64,000 bases of DNA from Vespa crabro (Eukaryota; Arthropoda; Insecta; Hymenoptera; Vespidae). The position numbers and the translations under genes were made by a program. This document shows, one piece after another, positions 1-12,500 of this stretch. The notes under the pieces are model-generated. The model searched no databases. It was not told where the DNA came from and saw only the letters and a program-made list of their open reading frames with translations. The stretch spans positions 558,001 through 622,000 of the forward strand of contig NC_060970.1 in NCBI RefSeq assembly GCF_910589235.1. Direction: 5' to 3'. Each line of letters starts with the position of its first letter. Position 1 is the first letter of the stretch.

Positions 1-895
1 TTAATCACTTCTTACGAAGATCTGCGAGCTTATACTTCCACCAGAATGCTTGACGCCTCTGAAGTTTCGTGCTCTTTTTGGCATCGCTATCGTGCAAGCC
101 ATTTGAATGAGCTGCATAGTTGTTGCGATCTTCATCGTGGCTTGTGCAGTTGGCGATAGCCCAGTGAGTGCAATTTGATGGGATCTTCAACCTTCATCTA
201 TGGCTGAGGACTGCCTGTCTCGATCCATTCTTGCTAAGTTCCACCTGAGGGTTCCGCTGCGATTGTCACCGTTAGTCTCCTATCGTGTACGTCGGATAGG
301 ACGTACTGGTGGTTGCTCACGGAGTAATCTTCGATCCCCTGCCAGCCTGGGATACATGCCACAAGGTTTTCGTTGCCTAGAGAAACGTTCGAGGTCGTCT
401 CTGTGTAGTCTGGCCTTCGGAATGTTGACGTCGAGCCTTCGTTGAGCATTGCTAGCTCCAGTCTCGACACCACTTTCATGATTCGTCTTCCTCTGGAGTC
501 CAGCCTAGCCTCTCTTCATTCGCGAGCTTTGGCGAAGAGGTCTCCAGCCACAATGAGTTTCCCTTGCCATTCCCTAAATGCGTCTTCCACATCTTCCAGT
601 TTGGTCTGCAAGTTGTCTATCCGGTCGTTGGGGATGAGATACACGCTGCCATATGTCAACAAGTTATGTCTCAACCAAACGTAACCGCGTCCGGATCCTT
701 GATACGACACTTGTATCGGGGATCTGGGATCCAGATGGCCACTGTGCCCAATTTGTCGGTGTACCATCCTGCTCCTGCCCAGTCCTGGTACTGTTTACTG
801 ATAAGAACAATATCAGCTTTGATCTTAGATCAGAGCTGGGTGAGGAGGTGGTGAGCCTTCCTGCTCCTATTGAGCTTACCCTGCAGTACTCTCAT
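1..895 (-). pseudogene. ORF2 endonuclease (APE-type) domain, copy A, inactivated
   Basis: ORF2 starts with an ATG at 893-895 and begins MRVLQGKLNRSRKAHHLLTQ, the typical N-terminus of an R1-clade endonuclease, which nicks the target site for target-primed reverse transcription. The frame is broken by TGA at 830-832, where copy B has CGA, then by further stops and frameshifts, and by TGA at 516-518 where a Trp codon is expected after the GDFNAK-type motif. Active-site residues have decayed: the LISEQ-type Glu is Lys (LISKQY), GDFNA reads GDLFA, and the C-terminal SDH reads SNH (about 309-317). The recognisable block LAMLNEGSTSTFRRPDY lies around 400-450. The domain is non-functional. The start codon overlaps the end of ORF1 by 20 nt. 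Confidence 0.85.
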
Positions 896-1859
896 CTTTT
901 TTGATGGCTGTTGCAAGGGCCTCCTGGAAGGCTGTGCACACTCTTGATCCGTCCAAATGCTTCTTGGGTTCAGCACCTCCTTCGGAACACAAGAGGCTAG
1001 TGAGCTCACTGACCTTTCATTCTTTGAGCGTGTGCTCCGTGCCGCCGCAGAAACAGCAGAGTTTATTGTGGTTAGGACCCTTGCACGATGCACTATATTG
1101 GCCGCAGTCGAGGCAGCGGTAGTATCGCCTTATTTCTGCACTTAGCCTGACTTTTCAGCTGGCGAAGCAGACTAGCACTCGGCTTGCCATCAGAAGCTAC
1201 GCAACAGCTTCCTCTTCTAATTTGACAAAGGCCTGGCATAGCTGCATCGCGTTGGGGTTCGTCAATCTGTCTTCAAGTTTCCCCGAGTAGTCTGGCAGGG
1301 TCCTCTTTAGGCCCTTCTCTATTTCTGCTACCGATGTGCAGCAATCACAATCCCGTAACTCCAACGTAGCTCTGGGGATCAGTACCGTGATGCTTCTCAT
1401 GTCTCCTACTTCTTTCCGCAAGGTTCCTGCGAATGAGGCCCTGAACTCCGGAGTAGTGATCTTGAGCTCGAGGAGAATTCCTCGCGTTCTGGTATGCCGG
1501 AACGATCTAATGTATACCCATGCAGCGCATGTCTTGTTGCGCTGGTGGATAGCTGCGACTACGGCTGGGTATGTTTTACCTTAAGCAATATTCTGGATGA
1601 TCGCGTCGGGCTTCCTTCGTTTCCTCGGACTGTCCTCCGAATTGCTTGGCTTCATTTTCTCTTGTGGTAGCTGTTTTGTCGCCTTCTTCACAAGTTTCTC
1701 CTTTTTTCTCTTTTTCTCGACGACCTCCTTCCACTTGATGGCTTCGGTCGTCGTCTCCTCTTGCCTCGGTCTTTTGAGGCTTTCTTCAGGGAACTGCTGA
1801 GGGCTTGTGGCTACTCTTTCTACTGTGACAACATCTGGTATACCGTTTCTTTCGCAGGC
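876..1859 (-). pseudogene. ORF1 (gag-like, zinc-knuckle protein), copy A
   Basis: One frame can be followed without any frameshift for about 328 codons from just after a TAA at 1860-1862 to the terminal TAA at 876-878. It is interrupted by four in-frame stops (1581-1583, 1197-1199, 1155-1157, 1017-1019). The N-terminal third is rich in Lys, Arg and Glu (around 1600-1800), typical of ORF1 RNA-binding proteins. The middle contains GKTYPAVVAAIH and TVLIPRATLELRDCDCC. The C-terminal part holds up to three knuckles: the first has Cys changed to Tyr and His to Gln, the second (CCFCGGTEHTLKE) has its final Cys replaced by the stop at 1017-1019, and the third is partial. I see no convincing start Met, so the true N-terminus may lie upstream. 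The intact product would have packaged element RNA. Confidence 0.8.
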
Positions 1860-1862
1860 TTA

Positions 1863-2375
1863 GAACCTCCAATATTGTCTCCGAACGCAGTGCAACAAAA
1901 AGTGTGGTGCTGATCTCCCTCGCAACTACCCCCATTGTTGCGAGAGCTTTTGGATATAAGGGCTGGAATGAAGCATCCGCCCTTGCAGTTCACCTACTTC
2001 CTTCATCGACATCCTGACCCTCCAGTGGGTGCGATGGGTTGACGGTGGGAGATTCTAAGAGATTAACTACGCTTTACATACCATCCAGCACATCCCTTTG
2101 AGATAGCGTCAACGTACCCGCTAGTAATCTTGGCCCTACCGTAACCGGCTCTAACGTAAATGGCTTCGGTCCCTTACAGGATACTGACATTAGGGCCAGA
2201 TAAGTCCTCGTATTTTAGGGTGGTTGTCCTCTGCCTAGCCCGGTTACGACGGCGCTCCTCGTCGAAAGGAATGGAATGGTGCATTTCTCCCATAGTGGAC
2301 TAATCCATCCCTTGTGGATCAATCCATCCCTTGGGTATCAATCGTCACATTAGGGACCAAACCTTCCCTTGGGGA
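1863..2375 (-). other. 5' leader region of copy A
   Basis: About 510 bp between the open part of ORF1 and the array junction. I see no coding frame. The outer end contains a 19-bp-period duplication of AATCCATCCCTTG (2302 and 2321) and further CCCTTGGG-like words up to 2373. In non-LTR elements this region normally carries an internal promoter, but no specific promoter motif was identified. By eye it aligns poorly with the matching region of copy B, so 5' leaders may differ between subfamilies. Confidence 0.5.
2302..2333. repeat. Short direct repeat, 19-bp period, at the 5' end of copy A
   Basis: AATCCATCCCTTG occurs at 2302-2314 and again at 2321-2333. Two copies are visible, with a third degenerate CCTTCCCTTGGGG at about 2361-2373. 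Small tandem repeats near the 5' end are common in R1-clade leaders. Confidence 0.6.
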
Positions 2376-3014
2376 AATAACGTTAATAATAATAGTGAGT
2401 CTAATGAGAATAACAATATTAATACAGATAATGATAATAATAAAAATAATAATAATAATAACGACAATAACGATGATAACTTTAATAACTATAATAATAT
2501 TATCGGTAATAACGATAATAATGATAATAACGATATTAACGATAATAAAGTTAATTACGATAGTAATAATAATATAAAAAATTACGATAAAAACGATAAT
2601 AACGATTATAACGATAATTATAATAATAATAAAAACAATAATAAGGACAATAATGATAAAAATAGAAATAATAATAATAGAGATGATGATGATGATACTA
2701 ATAACAAAAATAAAAATAAAGATACTAACGATAAATATAATAATAAAAATAATAAAGTTGATAACGATATTAACGATTGTAATGCTAATGACGACAATAA
2801 CGATAGTAACGGTAATAAAGATATCGTATTAACTATAATAATGATAATTAAGGATATAACGATAATAATAAAAATAACGTTAGTAATTATAATAATATCG
2901 ATTATAACAATAAAACGATAATAACGTTATTAATAACAATAATAGCGATAATAACTTTAATAAATATAATAACAATAATAATTATAATAACGATAAGAAC
3001 GATGATAACGATAA
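2376..3014 (+). repeat. Degenerate triplet array, AAT/AAC/GAT type, between copies A and C
   Basis: The plus strand is built from AAT, AAC, GAT and related triplets, with AATAACGAT as the commonest longer word. Only the TAA-containing frame is regularly closed. The apparent Asn/Asp-rich reading frame at 2331-2921 is a by-product of the motif. The array abuts the 5' end of copy A on the left and the poly(A) end of copy C on the right. Confidence 0.92.
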
Positions 3015-3394
3015 TTTTTTTTTGAAGGTCAGAGAATGCCAATCTTTTCGCACTAACCCAGGGACACCGTCCGCCAGAGGAACCCTTCGACATATTGTTC
3101 TCCCATTGATGTCCCAGGAGTGTCGGACTTACCGTTGGAATAGGCACTACCTTCTATACTCATATTCATCCTAGTGGCATAGTGAAACAATCTCGGCACC
3201 GCCATGTGGCATTACTTCGGAATGACCCACTTCATCAGGTCCCTTAATGGGACCCTCGCTTCGGCTCTACGTGGCAGGAACCTGGAGCAACGTTGTTGGC
3301 GCGTCTCCGCCCATTTCCTTTTTATTGCGAATGACTGCCCTGACGTACAAGGCCACCTTGTTTCACTCCATCTGATCTCGGAGCATTTTCTCGA
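3015..3394 (-). mobile_element. 5'-truncated 3' end of the R1-like element, copy C
   Basis: This stretch matches the last ~380 bp of copy B (18318-18715) over its length by eye, for example in GGTCTGAGAATGCC-like, GTTGGAATAGGCACTAC and CCTGGAGCAACGTT words. On the minus strand it ends in a run of nine A residues (plus-strand T-run 3015-3023) followed directly by the triplet array, as expected for target-primed reverse transcription. The other end stops abruptly at about 3394 in the sequence coding the ORF2 C-terminus, again against array. This is the classic dead-on-arrival 5' truncation. It lies in the same orientation as copies A and B. No intact reading frame remains. Confidence 0.88.
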
Positions 3395-3735
3395 TAACAG
3401 TCATAATAAGGGTAATAAAACAAAAATAATTACGATATTAATAACGTCAATTTTAACGATAATGATAATAATAGCACCGGTAATAATAACGATGATAATG
3501 ACAATAACAATAACAATAAAGATTAGAATAATAATATAGATAAAAATAACGATATTAATAGCGATAATAATAATGATAATATTAATAAAAATGGCGAAAA
3601 AAATGTCGGTGATAATAATAGTAATAATAACGAGAATAATATCGATAATAATTACGGAAATAAAAATATTCATAATATCGGTAATAATAACTGTCATATT
3701 TACGGTAATAATAAGAATATCAATAACGATAAAAA
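3395..3735 (+). repeat. Degenerate triplet array, AACGAT type, right of copy C
   Basis: Same composition as the array at 2376-3014, so copy C is embedded in a single array. Toward 3735 the CG-containing triplets disappear and the sequence changes to an AATCAT flavour. Confidence 0.88.
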
Positions 3736-6533
3736 TAATCATTAAAATCATAATAATATTCATAATAATCAAATAATCATTTTAATAATCATTATAATCC
3801 TTTTAAAAATCATAATAATCATAATTATCGTAATAACATATAATTATCATAATAATTATAAAGATGTTCCTACTTATAATCATATTTACTATAATACTAA
3901 TAATAATAATCATAATAATCATAATAGTTTTCATAATAAATATAATATAAATTTTTATAATCATAAAAATTAGGATAATAATTGTATTAATAATAATAAT
4001 AAAAATAATAATTATAATAATAATCATAATAATTACAATAATCATAATTATCATAATTAATATGACATTCATAATAATATTAATAAGAATAATAATAATC
4101 ATAATAAATATAATAATACTTATAATACTCATAATAATCATAATCTTAATCATAATTATCATTATTAGAATCACAATGATTTTATTCAGCGTAATAATGC
4201 TGATAATAATCATAGTAATAATCATATTTTTCATATTAATCATAGTAATATTCAAATATTCATTGCAAGCAAAATAATAATCATACTAACAATCATAAGA
4301 AATATAATAAAAATCATAATAATCATAATAATCATAATAATAATGAACATAATCATAATAATAATAATCATAATAATATTCAAATTATTCATAATAATCT
4401 TAATAATAATCATAATAATTAAAATAATTACAATAGTATTTATAATAATCGTAATCATAATCATAAATAAAATAATAATATTCATAATGATTTTAATAAT
4501 TGTAATAAATCTGATAATTATTGAAATAATAATCATAATCATAATCATAATAACAATATTATTAATAATATAATCATAATAAATATAATTATAATAATTA
4601 TAAAAATAATCATCATAATACACATAATAATAGTAAGAATAATCATTACGTGCAAAATAAAACTAATAATTATCATATGACCATAATAATATTTATAATA
4701 ATAGTAATTATCATGATAATCATAATAATAATCATTAAAAATAAATTGTCTATAATAATGCATATGAGAATAATAATAGTCTTAAAAATTATAATAATCA
4801 CAATAAAATTCATAATTACAATTAAAGAAATATAAATATTATAATATTTTTTATAAAAACCATAATAATCATAATAATCAAAGTAATAATCATTAAAATA
4901 TTGCTAATAATAATAATCTGAATAATAACAATAACCATGGTAATAATCATAATAATCATGCTAATGTTGAAAAAAAATCATAATTATTGCCATGAAAAAT
5001 AAAATAACCGTAATAATCTCAATAAGAATAGTAATAGTCATATTAATTTTAATAATAAACATAATATTCTTAATAAATATAATAATAATCATTATAATTA
5101 TAAAAATAATCATAATAGACATAATAATAATTTTAATATCTATAATAATCATAATAATATTCATAATTACCATAGAAATCCTAATAATCATATTAATAAT
5201 CTTAAAAATGATAATATTGTTCAAAGGAATAATAGTAATAATCCTAAGAAACATAATATTTACCATAATAATAATAATAATCGCTATAAATATAATAAAA
5301 ATCATAATAATCATATTAATAACCATGAAAACAATAATCATAATACTAATCGTGATAATGATAATAGATGAAAAAACATAATAATTTTAATAATAATCTT
5401 CATACACTTAATAATCATAATAATAACCATTATAAACACAATTATAATATTAAAAATAATAATTACAATCATAATATTAATTATAAGCATAATGATCGTA
5501 ACAAATATAATAATCATAATAACCATATTAACAATAAAGGTAGACATACTAATAATAACATTAACAATAATATTTATAATATTAATCATGCTAACTAAGA
5601 TAATAATCATAATAATAATCATAATAAACATAATTATAATAAAAATCATAATAATGTAAATAATGACAATAGTAATCATAAAGATCATAATAATCATAAT
5701 AATGCTAATAATAAAAATACTAACCATAATAATAATCATAATATAATTAAAAATCACAATAATAACCATAATAACCACAATAATAATAATAAAAATAATA
5801 ATTTAAATTATAATGGTAATCTTAATAATAATTATAATTATAATCACATTAATAAGCATAATATATGTATTAAACTTATAATAACCAGAAAAATCCTAAT
5901 AAACATAATAATCGTAATAATAATAATGATTAACATAATAATCATGACAATAATCATAATAATAATAATAACACACACAATGAAAATAATAATCAAAATA
6001 AACATAATAATTATTATAAAGGGTATAATAACCATAATAATGCTAATAAGAATAATATAAATCATGATAATTTTAATGAAAATTCTAATTATCATGATAA
6101 TAATAATAATAACAATAATCGTAAAAATAATCATAATAATCATAATAATAACCGTAATATTATTAATAATCCTAATACTAATAATATAATAATATAATAA
6201 TATAATAATATAATAATAGTAATAATATTCACAATAAGCATAAGAATAATAAAAGCCGTGATAATGTTCATAAAATTATAATAATCATAATTATAATCAT
6301 AATAATCATAATGATCATAATAATGATCACAATAATGATAATAATCATAATAATAATTATTATTATAATAAATATAATACGAATAATAAACTTAATAATA
6401 ATAATCATAGCCACAATTATTATAATATTCACATTAATAATCATAATAATCATAATAATAACCGTAATTACCAAAATAATAATCATAATAATCATAATAA
6501 TGAATATAGAAACCATAATAATCATAATATGGG
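3736..6533 (+). repeat. Degenerate triplet array, AATAATCAT type, nearly G-free plus strand
   Basis: About 2.8 kb in which CAT replaces the GAT/AAC combination of the other arrays. The commonest words are AATAATCAT and CATAATAATAATCAT. The plus strand consists almost entirely of A, T and C with only scattered G, and CpG is almost absent, unlike every other array block here. Reading frames in this block (His/Asn-rich or poly-Ile) are motif artefacts. A run of ATAAT repeats lies at about 6183-6225. The block ends at the first satellite monomer near 6534. Confidence 0.9.
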
Positions 6534-9500
6534 ACTGTCGCATTTAGAAATACGCGCACGAGACGTACGAAAGTCATGCGAGTGCCTGTTGAAACAATGC
6601 GGCTGTCGAACTTGGAAATATTTCGACTAGACAAGGGAAGGATATGCGAATTACTTATGAACAAAAGCGACTGTCGGACTTCGAAATATTCCTAACATTC
6701 CAGGAAAAGTTATGCGAGTGCCTCTCGGAACAATTCGACTGAAAGATTTAGAATTATTAGGACTATTCGAAGGAAAGTTATGCGAGTGAATCTCGAAACA
6801 ATGCGACAGTCGGATCTAGAAATATTCCGACTAGTCGAGGGAAAGTAATGCGAGTGAATTGTGAACCAATGTCACTGTCGGACTTGGAAATATTCAAACT
6901 AGCCGATTAAAAGTTATGCGAGTGCCGCTCGAACCAATGTCAATGTCGGGCCTAGAAATATTCCGGCTAGTCGTGGGAAAGTTACGAGAGACTTGCGAAA
7001 AATTGCGACTGTCAGACTTTGAAGTTTTCAGACTAGCCGAGGGAAAATTATCCGAGTATTTCTCGATCCAATGAGACTGTCGGACCTATGAATATCCCGA
7101 CAAGTAGAGAGGAAGTTTTGAGAGTAACTTGTGAACTAATGCAATCTTCGGAATTAGACATATTACTTCTAGTCGAGGTAAAGTTATGCGAGTGACTTGT
7201 GAACGAAAGCGTTTGTCGGATTTGGAAATATTAGTCGAGTGAAAGTTATGAGGGGTCTCGAATCATTGCGACTGTCGGAATTGGAAGTATTTTAAATTAA
7301 TGCATCTGACAGACTCATAAATATTCAAACTAGTCGTGGTAAAATTATGCGAATGCATCTGGAACCATTGCGACTATAAGAAATAGAAAGTTTTCGAATG
7401 ATGAGAGAAAGTTATGAGAGTGCCTCTCATACCAGTGTGACTTACTGACTTGGAAGAATACAGACTATTCAAAAGAAAGTTATACTAGTGCTTCTCGAAC
7501 CAATGCGACAGTCGGACTTCGAAATATTCCTAATAGTAGGGTAAAGTTATGCGATTTCTTTTCGAAAGGACACGACTGTTGGAATTAAAAAATTCCGACT
7601 AGTCGAGGGAAATTTATGCGAATGTCTTGTGAACTAAATTAAATGTCAGTTTTGATAATATTCCGAAATGAGGTAGGATAGTTATACGAGTACCGTTCGA
7701 TCCAATGCAACTGTCGGACCTAAAAATACTCAGACTAGTCTAGGGAATATTATAAGAGTGCCTCCAGTTCCCCTGAGACTGTCGGACTTAGAAATATCCC
7801 GACTAATCGTGGAATAGTCATGCCAATGCATCACGAATCATTGGGACTGTCGGACTTGAAAATATTGCAACTAGACGAGGGAAAGTAATGCGAGTGCATC
7901 TCGAACATATGCGACTATAGGATTTGGAAATATTCCGACTAGTCTAGTGAAAGATATACGAGTGCTACACGAACCAATGCCACTTTCGAACTTGAAAATG
8001 ATCCGACTAGAAGAGGGATAATTATACGAGATACTCTCGAACGAATACAACTGTTGGAATAAAAAATATTGCCACTTATAGAGGGAAAGTTATAAGAGTG
8101 TCTCTCGAACTAATGTGACTATCTGATTTGGAAATATACCCACTAGTCGACGGATACTTATAAGTGTGCCTCTCGAAGCAATGCGACAGTCGAACCAAGA
8201 CACTTTCCCAATAGTCATGGAAAAATGCTGATAGTGCCCTTCGAACAAATGCGTCTTTCCGACTTGGAAATATTTCGACTAGTCAAGAAAAAATTATGAG
8301 AGTTCCTCACGCACAATTGCATCTGACGGGCTTGGAAATATTCCAACTAGGCGAGAGAAAGTTATACGAGTGCTTCTTGGAACAATGCAACTGTCGAACT
8401 TAGAAATATTCCATCTAGTCGAGAAAATGTCATGAGAGACAAACTCGAACCAGTGCAACTGTTGGACTTGGAAATATTCCAATTACTCGAGGGATATTTA
8501 TACGTGTTCCCCTCGAACGAATGCGACTGTCGAATACAGAAATAATCCGAATAATCAAGAAAAAATATGAGAGTGCCACTCGATCCTATACGACTTTCGG
8601 GCTTGGATGTATTCCGACTAATCGAAGGTGAATTTTGCGAATCCCAGTCGACCCAATGCCACTGGCGTACCTAGAAATATTAGGACTAGTTGACGGAAAG
8701 TTATGATAATACATCTCGCATCATTGCGCCTTTCGATCTTAAAATTGTAGCGACTAGACGAGGGAAGTTTAGCAAGTTACTCTTGAACGGATGTGACTTT
8801 AGTTATAAGAAATATTCTTTCTAGTCGAGGGAAAGTAATGAGAGTGCACCTCGAACCAGTAAGACTGTCCAACATACATACATTCCGACAGGTCGAGAGA
8901 ATGTTATGAGGGTGTCACTCGAACAAATGCTACCGTCGGAACTGAATATATTCAGACAAGTCGAGGGAATATTATGAGAGTGCCTTTCGTACCATTGAGA
9001 CTGACGGACTTATAATTGTTGTGTCTAGTCGTCGAAAGGTATGCGAGTTCCACTCGCACCTATGCATCTTTTGGACATGGAAATATTCTGACTAGACGTG
9101 ATAAATTTATGCGAGAGACAATCGAACCAATGCGTCTGTGGAACTCAGAAATAAACCCACTAGTCGGGAAAAGTTATGCGAGTGATTCTAGCACATATGA
9201 AACAGACGGACTTGGACATTTTCGTAATAGTCTGGGATATTTTTGCCAGTGCCTCTCGAACAAATGCTTCTGTCGTACTAGAAAATATTCCGACTTGTCG
9301 AGGGAAAATTATGAGTGTATCTTTAAAACAATGCCGCTGTCGGACTTGAAAATATTCCGACTTGTCAAAGGAAAGCTATGAGAGTGTCTCTCGAACCAAT
9401 GCAAATAACGGACTAGGAAATATTCCGTCTATTCAAGGGAAACATATGCGGTGGCCACTCGAAGCAAAACGACTGGCGAACTTGGGACCATACCGATTAG

Positions 9501-12500
9501 TCGAAGGATAGTTTTGACAGTGACTTGTGAACCAAAGCGACTGTCGGTATTGGAAATGTTTCGATCAGTCGAGGTAATGATATGCGGCTGCATCTCAAAC
9601 CAATGCCGCTATAGTACTTGGAAATATTCAGACTTGTCTGGGAGAGTTAGGCGAGTGACTAATAAACCAATGTGGCTATCGGGCTTAGAAATATTCCGAA
9701 CAGTTGAGAGAGATTTATGCGAATGCCTCTCGAACAAATACAGCTACCGCACTTAGACATATTCGGACTAGTCGAGGGAAAGTTATGATAGTAGTTTATG
9801 AACCAATGCGACTGTCGGGCTAGGAAATATTACGGCTAGTCAATGGAATGTTATGTGAGTGCCTCTCGAACCAATGCGGCTGGTGGTCTTGGAAACATTC
9901 CGCCCTAAAGGAGAAAGTTACGTGAGGGACTTATGCAGCATTGCGACAATAGGGCTTGGAAATATTTTTTCTCGTCGAAGAACAGTTATGCGAGTGCCTG
10001 TCAAAACATTACGACTGTCGGAATTAGAAATATTAAGACTAGTCAAGTAACACTTATGCGACTGCCACGCGAACCAAAGAGACTGGCGCAATTGTAACTT
10101 TTCCGAATATTTGAAGGAAAGTTATCAGAGTGACTTGTGAACTAGAGCGACTGTATGTAAAGGGAATATTCCCAGTGGTCTAGAGAATGTTATCGAGTGC
10201 CTCCCGTACCAATGCGGATGTCGGTCTTGGAATCATTCCGACAAGTCGAGGGAATGTTATGACAGTAACTTCTGAACCAATGCGACTGTCGGGCTCGGAA
10301 ATATTACGACGACTCAATGTAAACTTATGCGACAGCCACCAAACCAAAACGACAGGCAAACTTGGATCCATTCCAACTAATCAAGGGAAAGTTTTAAGTG
10401 CGACTTGTGTATCAAAGCGACTGTCAGAATTGGAAATATCCTGACTAGTCAAGGGATGGTTATACGTGTATCTCGTAAAATGCGTCTGTCGGGCATGGAA
10501 GTATTTTGCCTAGTCGAGTGAAATTTACGCGAGTGCCTCCCAAACCAATGCTGCTGTAGGCTTTGAAAATATTCCCATTAAAGGAGAGAAACTTATACTA
10601 GTACTTACACACGAACCACAGCGAATATCTGACTTGGAACTAATCAGAGTAGTCGATGGAATGTTATGCGAGCTACGTTAGAACTCAAGCGGTGGCCTGA
10701 CTTGGTAATATCCCGATTAGCCGTGGGAAATTTGTGCGAGTGATTCTCGAACCAAAGGAGCCGTAGGACTTGAAGAAATTACTAATAGTCAGAGTATAGT
10801 CATGCGTGTGATAATAAAGCTAATTCCACAATCGGACCAGGAAGTAGTCCGAATAGTAGGGGATAAGATATTTAAGTGACTCTAGAAACGATGCAACGGT
10901 TGGACTTGAAAATATACCAACTACTCGAAAGAAAGTTATGCAAGTGACTTTTGAACAATAGCGGCTGTAGGGCTAGGAAATATTTCGACTAGTCGGGAAA
11001 CTTTGAGCGAGTATCTTGTCAACCAATCCGACTATCGTGATTGGAAATATTCCGGCTAGTCAAGGGAAAGTTAAGTGAGTGCTTCTCGAATCAAAGCGGA
11101 TGTCGGACTTGGAACTTTTCCAAGTAGTCGAAGGAAAGTTATGCGAGTAAATCTAGAACTAATGCAACGGTCGGATATGAAAATATTCCGAATAGACATG
11201 GGAAAGTTATGCGAGTGCCTCTCAAACCAATGCGTCTCTCGGACTTAGATATATTCCAACTTGTCGAGGGATAGTTATGCAAGTAATTTGTGAACCAAAG
11301 GAACTGTCAAGCTTCAAATAGTACAATTAGTAGAGGGAATTTAACACAAGTTCCTCTTGAACAAATGAGGCTGATGGACATGGAAATATTCTGACAAGTC
11401 TTGGGAAACTTATGCAAGAGGAAATCGAACCAATGAGTCTGTCGGACTTGGCAATAATACGACTAATCGGGAAAAGTTATGAGATTGCCTCTCGAACAAA
11501 TATCGCTATCGTCCTTGGAATGATTTCGAAGAGTTGGGGTAAGTTATGCGTGTTACTTTGGAACTAATTGGACGGGCGGACAATAAAATATCCCGATTAA
11601 TCCACGCAAGTATATGCGATTAATTTGTGAACCAATGCGACTGTCGGGCTTGGAAATATTCCGTCTAGTCGAGGGAAAGCTTTGCCTCTCGTGCAAAGGC
11701 GACAGTTGAACTTGGAAATAATTTGACTAGTCGTGGGAAGTTAAGCGAGTGACTAGTAAACCAAAGCGAAAGTTGTCGGCGAAAGTTATGCAAGAGCCAC
11801 TCGAACAAATGCAACTGTCGGACGTAGAAATAAATCGAATAGACGAGGAATAGTTATGCGTGTGCCTCTCGAATCAATATGTCTGTCGAACTTGGAATAT
11901 TCCGACTAGACAAGGTAATGTTTTGCAAGTGCCTCTCGAAACAATGTTACTGTCAGTTCTGGAAATATTCATCGGGAGATATTAATTGAGGGAATGGTGT
12001 GATTGTGGTTCCCGAACCAATGCGACTTTTCTACTTGGAAACATTCGGACTAGTCAAAGGAATTTTGTTCACGTACCTTTCGAAGCAGTGCGTCTTTCGG
12101 ACTTTAAATTTTTTCGAATAATCGAGGGAGAGTTGTGCGAGTGCCTCTCAGAACAATGCGATAGTCAGAACTAGAAATATTACCACTAGTCGACAGAAAG
12201 ATGTGCAAGATTTTCGCCAAGCAATGAGACTGAATACCTAGATATATTCCGCCTAGTCTAGGGAAAGTTGTGCGAGTACTTCTCGGACCAACTCGGCTAT
12301 AGTACTTAGAAATGCTCCTACTAGTTTAGGGAAAATTATGATAGGGCATTTCGAATGCGAAAGGCAGTCCTAGATATATTATGCCTAGTCGAGGGAAAGT
12401 TAAGCGAGAACCTCTAGAAATATTACGACTGTCGGAATTGGAATTATTCCGTCTATTCGAGAGAATGTTATGCTAGAGTTTTTGGAACCACTGCGACAGT

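Larger units (their letters stand above)
1..2375 (-). mobile_element. R1-clade-like non-LTR retrotransposon, copy A (5' part; continues off the left edge)
   Basis: On the minus strand this segment reads, 5' to 3', as a leader, an ORF1 with zinc knuckles and the endonuclease part of an ORF2. Position 1 corresponds to about 20648 of copy B, so the reverse transcriptase half lies outside the window. The 5' boundary is sharp: unique sequence ends near 2375 and the AATAACGTT-type triplet array starts at once. The order ORF1 then ORF2, overlapping ORFs, an APE-type endonuclease at the ORF2 N-terminus and CCHC knuckles in ORF1 are established features of the R1 clade of the Jockey superfamily. Several premature stops and damaged active-site residues show a dead copy. 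The clade call is by motif reading; another Jockey-superfamily clade is possible. Confidence 0.85.

Noticed and set aside
442..1145. Plus-strand frames overlapping copies A and B (for example 564-854, 957-1145, 21587-21961, 22522-23049)
   Set aside because: They are antisense to the recognisable minus-strand ORF1 and ORF2 and show no independent protein features.
2331..2921. Asn/Asp-rich frames resembling poly-Asn proteins of Plasmodium or Dictyostelium
   Set aside because: They coincide exactly with the array and stop at its phase changes. The neighbouring insect-type retroelements also argue against such genomes.
9016..9756. Open frames of 80-140 codons within the satellite (for example 9016-9381, 13100-13522)
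   Set aside because: They repeat the same translated 68-bp monomer, do not persist between monomers, and end at random mutations.
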